Assembly (NCBI GenBank): GCA_036346395.1
Contig: CM070603.1
Coordinates: 54,046,868 to 54,110,867 of the forward strand
Reading direction: 5' to 3'
DNA: 64,000 nucleotides
From: Hsuehochloa calcarea
Lineage: Eukaryota; Streptophyta; Magnoliopsida; Poales; Poaceae
Below the pieces are notes generated by a model. The model made no database searches. It saw only the letters and a program-made list of their open reading frames with translations, and had not been told where the DNA came from. Made by a program: the position numbers and the translations under genes. Within the stretch, counting starts at the first letter, position 1; every line of letters starts with the position of its first letter. Positions 1 through 10,328 of this stretch are shown one piece after another.

Positions 1-1154
1 GTACTAAAACTCAATAAGTCAGATCCCTTGATTTGTGATTGTATCTTTTTTCATGTGAAATGCTTGAATCATATTTTGAACCTTGTTGCCCAAGATGGTT
101 TGAAGCAAATTGCACCAACTATTGCAAATATCAGAAATACAATTACAATTGTGAAGGACTCTCCATTGCAGTACGAAGAATTTATGAAGTGTGCATTAGA
201 ATGTGACTTAGATGTGACAAATGGTCTCCCATTGGATGTTCCAACAAGGTGGAACTCCACATATCTTATGTTGAAGCAAGCTATTTACTATAGGCATGCT
301 TTTCATAGGCTTTTCCTTCGACATAGAAGCAAATATGTTAGATGTGCACCGACTGTTGAAAATTGGACTATGGCAAAATCTATATGTACATGTTTGAAGA
401 GCTTTTATGATGCTATTGAGATATTTTCTAGCACTAAATATCCAACAACAAATCTATTTTTCAATACTTTTTGCAAGATTAAGCTTGCCATTGCAGACTG
501 GTGTGATAGCCCCGAGCCTATTATATCTTTTATGGCTCATTCCATGCAAATTAAGTATAATAAGTATTGAGAAAAGCCCAACATGGCTCTAGCTGTAGCA
601 TGTTTTTTGATCCTAGATACAAGACAAAGCGGGTACACTATTTTGCAGATAAGATTTACCATGACAATGCTCCAGAAAAAGTTGGTAGATTCACGAGTGT
701 TATTAACCAGTTGTTCCAGGCTTATGTGTTCAGTCCACTTGTAACTTTGAAGAAGACAACAACTGCAAATGTGCAAACAATTGATTCTCAACCATTAGAC
801 CAAGAGGTTGAGGATGAGGAGAGTGATGATGATTTTGATGTAGATCTTGAAAGGTTCTTGCATGGCAGTAGTGCTGTAAGTCAAGGTACCAAAACTGAGT
901 TGGAAGTGTACATGGAACAACAACTAATGGAATGAAAAATAAAAGGCAAAATCTTATTTGATGTTTTGTCATGGTGGAAGCTCAAGCAAGCTGAGCTCCC
1001 TATTCTCTCCCGACTTGCACGGGGTGTTTTATTTATTCAAGTGTCGACTGTTGCTTTGGAGTCAGCTTTTAGCGCCGGCGGACGTGTTGTCAATCCATTT
1101 CACAGTCGCCTTGATCCTGAAGTCGTGCAATCTTTGATTTGTACCAAAGATTGA
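1..1154 (+). pseudogene. hAT transposase (C-terminal half), degenerate
   Basis: Translated pieces at 28-570, 567-935 and 966-1,154 give the second half of an Ac/RICESLEEPER-type transposase. They include a CLNHILNLVAQDGL segment, an RWNST motif, a FFDPRYK motif, an acidic linker, and the C-terminal hAT dimerisation region (WWKLKQAELPILSRLA, then STVALESAFSAGGRV). It is dead: a TGA replaces an expected tryptophan codon at 568-570, a one-base shift follows near 600-610, and another TGA lies at 933-935. The first TGA is shared with the right-arm copy, so that lesion predates the split. The last is left-only: the right copy reads Trp there. The N-terminal BED finger lies outside the window but is visible in the right arm. 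Confidence 0.88.
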
Positions 1155-2111
1155 ACTGCATCATCTCGAAAATGTAATATTGAGTTCTACATTTGTATTT
1201 GATTGGTTTATATGTAGTATGTTAGGAGATCTTTGAGCATAATTAATCTTTTGACATGAAGGTGGAGATATTGGTGGATCTATCCTCATTGAGATGGACA
1301 TGGAGGGCATTGAGTGATGCTTTGGAAGCTTGGCAATGGCTTGCTATTTTTTACCTAACTATCTAACTCATTGGTTTAATTTAATATCACATTGATAAAT
1401 CATACTAATTGAATTACAACTTGTAGTTGTAGGAGCACGGGGATATGGATGATTTGGAGGACGTGTTGGAGGACATGGATGAATGACCAATCACTAGGTA
1501 AATCTCCATATCACTTACTTTAGAATTGTAGAATCATGGTTATTGTGAAAATTCCATTCACTTGTTGGAGTACTTGATGTTCTGTATTAACAATGGAGAT
1601 AGTTCTTTTTGTATGATAGATTTGCTAAAAATTCCATGCATTTAATATAATACTTTAACTGTCCTATAATCTTTGCCAGATCTTTTATTCTTTTGCATAA
1701 TAATAAAAGAAGAAGGAAAAGATGACATCTGATTCTTCTCATGCATTTTCCAGGGCCGAAGTTGGAGGCTTGTAAAGACATAGCGAGATGCTGCTGGCCT
1801 GCTACTTTTTAAGACATGATATCTTGGATTGTTGGCATTAAACTATGTTTTATGTATGTGATGAACTAAGTTTTATGTATGTTGACTTGTGAGTTATGAG
1901 TCTTATGACTTATGAGCTAAATGTGGTACACTAAGTGTTATGTTTATGATGAACTAATTAATGCATCTTGTTACTTTGTTAGTGCCAAATTGCCAATGTT
2001 ATGTGTAGCTGCTGAAAATATGAACAATTCATGAATGTTCGCATCAAACAAAATAATTATATGTTTTTGTTAATTAATAGCATGTAATTTAAGGGGCTTT
2101 CATGTTCCGAA

Positions 2112-2272
2112 AAAATATCCGTGACCGTATTCGTTTCGATTCGTATTCGATATTGTTCACATTCGTATTCGTATCCAGGGTATCTGTATTCGTATCCGCA
2201 TCCAGGAAAAAAATATGAAAATAAATATGGCAGAGCAATTAACCGTCTGTATTCGATCCGTTTTCACCCCTA
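2112..2272 (+). repeat. hAT subterminal repeats and terminal inverted repeat
   Basis: Many copies of ATTCGTATTC/TATCCG-type hexamers lie between 2,112 and 2,210, followed by the terminal CGATCCGTTTTCACCCCTA. Clustered short motifs next to the TIR are typical transposase-binding regions of hAT elements; binding here is inferred. The opposite end of the element in the right arm (58,255-58,463) has the same motif type. Confidence 0.75.
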
Positions 2273-4345
2273 AGTGCAGCAATTGTGGATAGTAGGCCTG
2301 TAAATGCTTGTAAGTCTGGCTGTTAAGTAAGTTTTAAGGACAATGTTTGGAACAAAGAGAAGAAAAACACAATAACAAAAAAAATAGTAACGTCGGCGGG
2401 GATGCAAGTGCAAAAGTTATGAATACAAAACGCAGAAAAAACACATGAATATAGTGTTTGTATCAATTGCAGGAAAAAACAATAAATTTTGAAAATTGTG
2501 TATGCGTGAGAGAGTGGAAGAGGAAGATTGCATTGGAACTTTCCAAGGAAAATTCTCCATGAGTTCTGTGCTTTCACAATTCACGGTCCATGGTGATGAC
2601 CGGGCGGTGGATGCGACATCCAAGGTTTACTTGCACCTCAGATGTTACAGTCATATATTTTCGCAAGCCTATGTATCTATCTGTCGTCTCGAAGTAAAGA
2701 ATCTATGCTCAAAACATAGAGAAGCATATTCTCAACGCACGGCATTTGAATTCTCTAGTTCCTACGAGCATCTCCAGTGTGCGAGTTCTTCTCTCTCTTT
2801 CGGTACCAGCGCAACACATTAGAGAGAAACCTCACATCGGTGCCAATAAAGGAATCAACACCAAGCAAAAAAAAAAACACATGACTACTACAGAACGTTT
2901 CTCTCTATTTTGACAGGATTGCACGACAAAATGCGTCTGGACCCATGGCCGAACCCAGAACGATCGCACCATTCACGTGGCCATGAAGCCTTGCGTGGCG
3001 TGGCGAGGCGAGCGAGCGCGCACGTGTAGTCCTATTTTCTCCTCATTTTTCTTGTTTTATCAAGCTAGACATACTCCACTTTATAAAGTGGTATCTCTCC
3101 ACCTTATATATGATTAAAGTATTCCATATGCCACCATGCATGCGTGAGCATTTAGAAATTTCTAGAGGTTTTTGATAAATGAATAAACCAAAACCCAACT
3201 AATTCCAACAAAGCGGTAGTCAGCTAGTGACAAAAATACAGATACACGTTCCTAGCCTCTCTGACGTGGCAAATTTCCATGGCATCTCGACGGCCGACAC
3301 TCGACAGCGTCTCTTGAGAATAGGAACTCCAAAGGTAGAGCACTAGGCTAGAGCTCCTTGTTCGATCCATAGACTTCACATCGGGGATGAGCTAGCTACG
3401 TACCTTATTCATCTTCTACTCTTTCAACTTCATTCTTATCACTCAAGGCTCGCAATCGGATATATGAATTAGGAGTGATTTTTATCGTACGATAGCTCTA
3501 TCGAGAACAACCTCCACAGCTCTTTTGTTACAACAAAGTGCTACAACTAGCACAAGCGGTCTTGTGACCCCCACAGATTGCATGTCAACATTTATTTTGT
3601 TGTGCATAGACAACGCGATTAACGGAATTGGATCATTTGCATTGAAGGGTCTACAGGGCCACACATTAGAAGCTGATCTTCACCGTCTGATCGAAAAGTA
3701 AAAGTCGAGATCAATCGCTATAATATTTTTGGTATATTATTTTCTCACTACAGTAAAAAGAAACGTTGCAATAAATATTGCTCAGTTCGTGTTGTATGAG
3801 CTACAGTAGCACTACCCAAGTAATGTTTATACACTCGTAGAACACTATTAATACAATGCGTTGCATTACCATAGAGGATTGCGGATCACGCGATTAACAC
3901 GTTCTATTATTATATCCTAATAGAGTAGTATATAGTTAGACATACAATTATGTTGACACGTCATGAAGTGAGGTGCCATGAGCCTAACCTAACTGGAGAT
4001 CTCCAACTGTGAAGGCACGAAAAACACCTTGAAGAATTTCGTTTCAAAAAGAAGAAGAAAAGACCTTCAAGAATCAATAGAGCTATTTGAAACCGATGGC
4101 GACTTGCGAGTCAACCAAGCACTAGCACTCGAGCGAAGAAGCTGCATGATACCTCAAAGTATTTTGGCACCAACACATTATCATCGCTCACTGGGGTGTA
4201 AGCTCGGGGGCCTACTAACTTTTTCTCCGTATGTCTATTCCACCGTCCCCACCCCCCACTCAGCCAACTACAGGTCCCATCCACTCCCGACTCCCGAGTA
4301 CGCTCTCGGCCTCCCCGAGCGGCTAAAGCAGCAGCGCACGCGGCA
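2273..4345 (+). other. Upstream intergenic region of the left 5'-nucleotidase
   Basis: No coding region is supported. Open stretches such as 2,496-2,822 show no recognisable domain and look like chance frames. Near 3,070-3,090 an ACTCCACTTTATAAAGTGGT self-complementary stretch could be part of a small inverted-repeat element. The last ~100 bp before 4,346 are C-rich and end in GGCAATGGCGG, a good monocot start context, so the gene's promoter and 5' UTR should lie here. No TATA box could be assigned with confidence. Confidence 0.6.
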
Positions 4346-5324
4346 ATGGCGGACCCCGTCGAGCTCGTGCTTCGCCTCTGCCTCCGGAGGCTCCCGCAGA
4401 GACCTTCGCCTCCGCCGCAGCGCTCCAGACCGCCGCGGTGCCTCCTCAGAGCTCCCCTCCGCCTCCCGCGCCCTCCCCTCTCTCTCCGGTGCCGCGCGCT
4501 CGACGCCAGCAAGCCGGCGGCGGTGGAGGGGGAGCGGAGTGAGGAAGACGAGGAGGAGGAGGAGGAGTCCTACTTCTCAGTGACCTCGTCGAGGCTCTCG
4601 GAGGTGGACTACCTTGGGGAGAGCACCAAGGGGGATTTGAACGTGCGGAGGGAGCACCTCGAGGCGTTTGGTGAGTTCCGACCTCTGTAATTTTGGGCTA
4701 TCACTTGCTCTCCTTTGTTGTTGTTTACTCCATAGTTGTTGACGATACTATTGCGGTGAGATCAAACAAGCACTCGATCAGAATAGATTATTCCTATTGG
4801 AATATACTATAAAAGCATCAGAATCATGCTACAAATTTGTTATACTTACTCGGAAATGCTTGAATTTTAGGTGGAAATGGCAGGTCAACATTGCATGGTC
4901 CTATAGAGGAGATAGCCTGGAAAGAAGCGGGGGAAGCTGAATCATTGCTTAGTGACTTGGGAATTGCAGTAATATTCTACCCCATTAGCATGATTTTCAC
5001 CTTGTTGATGTTTGGTATACTTCTTCTATTTCTATTCATGTTCTCTAACATTTATTCTGTAAAACACCTAGTGATGCTGTGACCGATGTAACTTAGAACT
5101 TGATCATCAATCTGTTTCCAGCCCAGTCCATCGCCTCAAATTATATCATAAGCCTGATAAAACAGAACTTTCGTGAATTTGCTCATTGTTTGTTGTAACA
5201 CTCATATTACACCGAGAAAGTCAATTATCAAACCAAACATGAGCTAACTTTCAGAAATGGTACGGAGGTAATAACACCAGAGACTATTTTTATCTGCCTT
5301 TTGTATTGCCTTATCCATCTATGG

Positions 5325-5519
5325 TGTTAGAATAGGAGCTAGAATAGAGACTATTTTGTATTGCCTTATCTCAGATATGACATACACATCTTGTACCATA
5401 TATATATTGCCCATTGGACCTCTTCAATATACACACAATATTCATAACATGGTATCAGAGCAAAGGTTAGGGTTAGGGTTTCTTACCGCCGACGCCTTCT
5501 AGCCTCCACCTGTTCTCCG
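5325..5519 (+). mobile_element. Ty1-copia LTR plus PBS fragment, sense orientation
   Basis: An LTR of about 125 bp (5,325-5,449, TGTTAGAATAGG...TTCATAACA) is followed at once by TGGTATCAGAGC (5,450-5,461), a primer-binding site complementary to initiator methionine tRNA, and about 58 bp of leader. The fragment then abuts, head-on, the 3' LTR of copia B, which runs the other way. It is a stub of a sibling element: the LTR is related to but clearly diverged from both LTRs of copia B. Confidence 0.8.
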
Positions 5520-5699
5520 TGTTATGAATAATGTGCATTGATTCAATAGGGCCCAATGGGCAATATAAATAGGGATTACAAAGGGGTTACAGATAAGGAA
5601 ACCAAAATATATTATAGAGTCCTATTCTAACACCCCCCTCAAACTCATGGTGGATCACACACATTGAGTTTGGAGAGAAAATACAAATGTTGTGCCCTC

Positions 5700-7120
5700 A
5701 GTCGTGGCTTCAGAAAGAAATCAAGAACTTTGTAGTTCGATGGCACAAATCAGAAACAAGTACTCCTCCTCGCACTGTGAGCGAGTGTATGAAGCATCCA
5801 CATCAATATGCTTGGTGAGCTCATGCTTCATTGGGTCCCGGCAATCTTGATAGCACTGTCTTCGTCGGACAAAAGAGTCGTAGGTCTCACTACAGGTACT
5901 CCAAAATCTGCAAGTAGCCATCTCAACCAAGTAACCTCTGCTGTCATTGCTGCCATAGCTCTCAACTCAGCCTCTGCACTCGAACGAGAAACTGCAGTCT
6001 GCTTCTTAGTCTTCCAGGCAATTAGGGAGGAGCCAAGAAAAACACAGTAAGCAGAAAGAGAATGATGATCAGAAGGATCACTAGCCCAGTCGACGGAGTA
6101 TGCCCGGTTGAAGTGAGGTGGAGCTAGGGAAAAATAAACGACAAGAGATAGTCCCACGTAAGTAGCGAAGAACACGAAGAAAATGACTGTAGTGAATATG
6201 GGTAGGACGGGCCATGAACTGACTCAAGATATGAACAACATAAGCAATATCAGGACGAGTGCTCACAAGGTACACCAAGCTCCCAACAGGATGCCGATAT
6301 CGAGTAGGATCTTCAAGAAGATCGCCACCAGTGGCACGAAGCTGAAGGGATAGCTCTATGGGAGTCTCAGCAGTGCGAGTATCAGTCAGACCAGACCGGT
6401 CAAGAAGATACTGGACATACTTTCGCTGGGAGAGATGGTAGCCCTCAGCCATGAAGGAGACCTCAATCCCAAGAAAGTATGTAAGAGAACCAAGATCAGT
6501 CATCAAAAACTGCTCACTGAGATGCGTCTTCACATATGTGATGAAGGAGAAATCATCACCAGTGATAAGCATGTCATCAACATACAGAAGAAGCAGTGTC
6601 CTACCTCGAGATGAGGCATGGACAAAAAGAGCAGGATCGTGGGAACTAACAGTGAAACCAATAGCAGTAATCACTGAGGTAAAACATGCAAACCAGACAC
6701 AAAAGGAACCACTGGAGATAGACCAGGGAAGACTGTGATAGTGGAGAAATGGGTGAAGTGTCAGAAAGAGACAACCATGAAATCGACTCAACGGTGGAAA
6801 CAGGAGAAGAAGCCGAATCTCGATAGAAGAAAGAGCGGAGAAGATAGCTCGTCTAGCTAGCGCTAGAGACTAGCCAGGGCTCGGAAGAAGTTGTCGATGG
6901 AGGAGTCCTCCTGGCTAAGCGTCTCAAACTCGCGCTGAAGCGAAAAGAACTGAGCATCGCTGCTCTGCTGGTATCACTCGTGCAAGTACTCCCAGATCTG
7001 ACGAGTGGCACGCAGACCAACAATGTTTGGCTGGATGGAGTCGTCGACGCTGACCACCAGAATGGCTCGAACACGGGCCACATCAGCACACTAGCACTCA
7101 AAAGCGTCAATGACATACTA
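5700..7120 (-). pseudogene. Copia B gag-RT/RNase H remnant (left)
   Basis: The best frame (6,081-6,791) has the reverse transcriptase catalytic box LLLYVDDMLITGDD, then FLGIEV and RPDIAYVV motifs and the connection to RNase H. RNase H pieces follow in other frames (5,828-6,175), with indels around 5,840-5,870, 6,010-6,030 and 6,090-6,110 relative to the right copy. At 6,853-7,116 an out-of-frame gag segment carries a WEYLHE-type motif. The gag-to-RT junction near 6,790-6,880 skips protease and integrase. It is not functional. Confidence 0.82.
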
Positions 7121-7569
7121 AAAACCTCATCGCAGATGTCAGGCGCGGTGGTGGTGGGACGGCGACGGCAGCGGCGACTCGGCTACGATTGTGGCTCCAA
7201 TGATGGCGGCGATTCCCGCGGCGCGAAGGTTGCGCGCAGTGGCGCAGCTTGATTACCGGACGAGCGATCGCGGCTGTCAGTGTCGAGGCGACGCGACGGC
7301 GGGTGGCTCGCAAGCGGCGATTACCGGTAGGCGCAGACGACGATCAGATGGGCGACGGTGTCTGGGCGAGCGACGACGTCGGGCGGCTCGCAGGCAACGG
7401 CGTCGGAAGGCGGGGCGTCGGGATGGTAGCGGAAGGAGCTAGGTTAGTGCCCTAGCTCCGATACCATGCTGTGAATATTGTGTATATTCAAGAGGGCCAA
7501 TGGACAATATATATAGGGAGTACAAGGGGGTTGCTATTTACAAATAAGGAAATACAAAAGAGTCCTATT

Positions 7570-8367
7570 TGTAAGCGAGGAAAGTAACACTATCTTTGAC
7601 TGTTAAAATCAGAGTGCATGAGTTACACATATATGGATTACAACTATCATGTGAACGCTTACAACTATCATGTGAACGCGTGATCCCTCAGAAGAGAAGG
7701 TGTCATGCATATAGGAAGCCGAGGCACCATCCTGTCTAACACGCCCCCGCAGTCGGAACGTCGCCAAGGCGGACATTCAGACTGGACCTAAATTCGGTGA
7801 AGACGGACGACGGTCCGGCGATGATGATCCGGCGTGACGACGACAGTAGACGGGGGCGCTCGGAAGGCCGTGGAGGGAGGGCCGTGTCGATGAGCGCGCC
7901 GCGTCACGCCATGATGTCATCGGAAGAGAGGAGGCGCCGGAGAGGTCGAAGCCGAGGCGGTGAAGTCCGGAGGTGAGTAACGTCGACAGGTCGGCAGGGC
8001 AACGCAAACCGATCTATGATCGGAAAAAATAGAGAAAACCCAATTTGAAGATGACCGGGGAAAACTCTAATTGGTAGCCGATCGGATGATCGGTGACACG
8101 ACTTAAACTATGGGTTGCGTAGCTCCCGGGAGAGATCATGGAGATGAGGTCATCTCCCGTGTGGCAAGCGGAAGGCGTGGAGGCTGCGGCTCAGGAGCGG
8201 CACCGCTTTGATACCATGTAAGCGAGGAAAGTAACATTATCTTTAATTGTTAAAATCAGAATACATGAGTTACATATATATAGATTACAACTATTATGTG
8301 AACGCGTGATCCCTCGAAAGAGAAGGCGCCATACATGTAGGAAGCCGACACACCATCCTGTCTAACA
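7570..8367 (-). mobile_element. TRIM (small LTR retroelement) nested in copia B LTR (left)
   Basis: 798 bp in total, with LTRs at 7,570-7,741 (172 bp) and 8,217-8,367 (151 bp), both TGTTAGAC...GCTTACA on the element strand. The primer-binding site is the complement of GCTTTGATACCA (8,205-8,216, initiator Met tRNA type), and a G-rich polypurine tract borders the other LTR. The GC-rich interior (~475 bp) encodes no retrotransposon protein. It is flanked by a perfect 5-bp target duplication CTATT (7,565-7,569 and 8,368-8,372), showing insertion into the older copia LTR. The longer LTR has an internal 21-bp tandem duplication (GCTTACAACTATCATGTGAAC). Confidence 0.9.
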
Positions 8368-10100
8368 CTATTCTAACAACAACCACAAAGGACATGCCTT
8401 TGTAGCACCATGACTTTCAATATTTAGTGCAGCATAACTACAGTAGATACATGAATCATGGCAAAAACCAAAACATTACCAGAAGATGATGGATATATGA
8501 TAGAATAATATGTTAAAAGCCAAAGTTGCACGGTCAACCTTTCGCTATAAAATTCTGCATAGTGAACATAATTTATTTTACAGTTATTTTCTGACTGCTA
8601 GTGTTTCCTTCTTGAACTTCCATGGTTGGTTATTCCTTTTGCCAATCATATCTTGATTGAGCATCATGATGATGAAGAAACTAGTCAACCTTCCAATAAC
8701 ACAATATCAATTTCTGTTTGTTAAATGCAGGATCCTTATACAGTAAGACACTCTCCTCGTGGAATTTTCTGCACCAGGACACTAAATCTCCGATCTATCA
8801 GTGTCATTGGCTACGATATGGATTATACATTGATTCATTACAATGTGATGGTACTTCAATACCCATTTTCTCAATTTGTCTACTAACTGTTCTGAAAATG
8901 AGGATTGAATATACAGAAAATTTTATATATTTCTTGAACTGATATGACTAGTAGGTCTAATGGATAATGTATGTAGGAGTCTCAACGAAGATTAATTCTT
9001 TCTGTAGTTTTTATTCATAAAGTTTTGCATCGTGGATAAGACGAAGTGAATATTCTATGTATTGTTCAATATAGTTATTATGGTACATTGCAAAAAGTAC
9101 CGAAGTGCTGTAACATTTATGCAGGCCTGGGAAGGGCGTGCATATGACTATGGGATGGCCAACCTGAAAAGCATGGGCTTCCCAGTAGATGACCTTGAAT
9201 TTGATGCTGACCTGGTAATGTACCAGTGTGTACCGCATCCGTATGCATCGCCCCGAGTGATATGATTACTCTTCCACAGGTCATTAGGGTCTTGTTATGG
9301 ATAAAGAAAAAGGAAACCTGGTCAAAGCCGACCGTTTTGGCTACATTAAGAGGGCCATGCATGGTACCCAAATGCTGTCCACTCGTGCTGTGAGGTAGAG
9401 ATAAGACATTTTGTCAATTTTGTTGTGCTCCTGACTCCCAAGAAGATGATAACTCTTATTCATGTCTGGATAGTGAAATATATGGAAGAGAATTGGTGGA
9501 CCTGCGGGAAGAAAGTAGATGGGAGTTCCTTAATACCCTTTTCTCTGTTTCAGAAGCTGTCATGTTCATGCAGGTCACTTACCTTTTCCTTTATCTGATA
9601 ATATTCATTTCAGTGTTTGTGTGATGTCACTCGATATCTAGTTATTCATTTAAATCAACAACCATCGTTCGCATTTGCATATCAGAGGAGCTTATGGTGT
9701 CTGTTGATTTGTCTTTCAAAGATACGGAATTATTGAATTTGTTAGAAGCATAGTTTTTTTTTTCCTCAGATAGAAGCAGAGTATTGGTCAATACCAGTAA
9801 TAGCCTTGGTAAGGATTGCAGAAATGGTAAAAAAAATTCAGATAAAAATACTATGCTAAGTGCTACCCAGGTTAAAGTACTTGATAGTAATTTTGTTTTT
9901 CTCTTCCGTTTCATCCATGTACAATGTGCCCTTGTCTTCCGAGGGATTGGAGTTCATACATATGTTACCTCATAGGCTCATACATTAATTTAATGTACAG
10001 ATGGGCTTGTAGAAATGATTTCCTGTGAGGATACAAGTATAAAAACCAGGTTGTGATCATTCTTTTTGGTAGTAGTGGGTTTTGTAGAAGTATTGAGTGG

Positions 10101-10328
10101 TAGCATGGATGGAAATCCCGGCCGGTTACCGCCGGTTACCGGCCTTACCGGTGGGCGACGGGATTTGAAATCCCGGCCGGTTTTACCGGAGTTTTCAAAT
10201 TCAAATTTTGAATTTCGATTGATTTTTAAGCAAAATTTAATGAAATTTGATCGGGAAAAACCGGTAACCGGCCGGTTACCGGTACCGGCCGCCGGCCGGG
10301 AATTGCGCCGGTACCGGGATTTTGATCC
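10101..10328. mobile_element. hAT-type MITE in intron 6 (left)
   Basis: A 228-bp element bounded by the 8-bp direct duplication TTGAGTGG (10,093-10,100 and 10,329-10,336), the length expected of hAT insertions. Both ends carry AAATCCCGG followed by runs of overlapping CCGG/CCGGTTACCGG palindromes, and the middle is AT-rich. It has no coding capacity. The mirror copy is at 42,843-43,067. Confidence 0.8.

Larger units (their letters stand above)
1..2272 (+). mobile_element. hAT transposon, 3' part, cut by window edge
   Basis: The 3' half of an Ac/Ds-superfamily element. It holds the C-terminal half of the transposase, about 1 kb of 3' DNA without a recognisable frame, subterminal TATTCG-rich repeats, and the terminal inverted repeat ending in CGTTTTCACCCCTA at 2,272. 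The same element is complete in the right arm (50,890-58,463), which fixes this end. The flank here (AGTGCAGC) differs from the duplicated target site of the right copy (GTTGCATG), so the arm sequences have diverged at this junction. Confidence 0.85.
5520..8378 (-). mobile_element. Copia B: deleted Ty1-copia element (left copy)
   Basis: Reads right to left. The 5' LTR is 7,467-7,569 plus 8,368-8,378, split by a TRIM insertion. The primer-binding site is the complement of GCTCCGATACCA (7,455-7,466). A GC-rich leader and gag fragment follow, then a direct jump to the reverse transcriptase/RNase H end of pol, a purine-rich tract, and the 3' LTR at 5,520-5,632 (113 bp). Protease and integrase are missing, so it is a non-autonomous deletion derivative. 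The two LTRs differ strongly from each other, so the element is old. It lies in intron 2 of the 5'-nucleotidase gene in antisense orientation. Confidence 0.85.

Noticed and set aside
2496..2822. 108-residue open frame upstream of the left gene
   Set aside because: No recognisable domain, no splice context, and no codon bias visible. It is mirrored on the right only because the arms are copies.
4111..4583. Overlapping 133- and 184-codon frames around exon 1
   Set aside because: They overlap the GC-rich first exon in other frames or on the other strand. The 4,346 start fits the family, has the better start context and splices in phase.
5450..5461. TGGTATCAGAGC-type matches to initiator Met tRNA as a tRNA gene
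   Set aside because: Only the 12-nt 3' complement is present, each time directly next to an LTR. These are primer-binding sites.
5462..5485. Telomere-like GGTTAGGGTTAGGGTTT (also 47,680-47,700 inverted)
   Set aside because: Only two to three units, lying in the leader just after a retrotransposon primer-binding site and present in both arms with it. It is element sequence and not an interstitial telomere.
9774..9827. Possible extra nucleotidase exon after TTTCCTCAG at 9,774
   Set aside because: Exon 6 joins exon 7 in phase and the family sequence runs directly from FMQ to MVDKLD. Adding this segment would insert unrelated residues.
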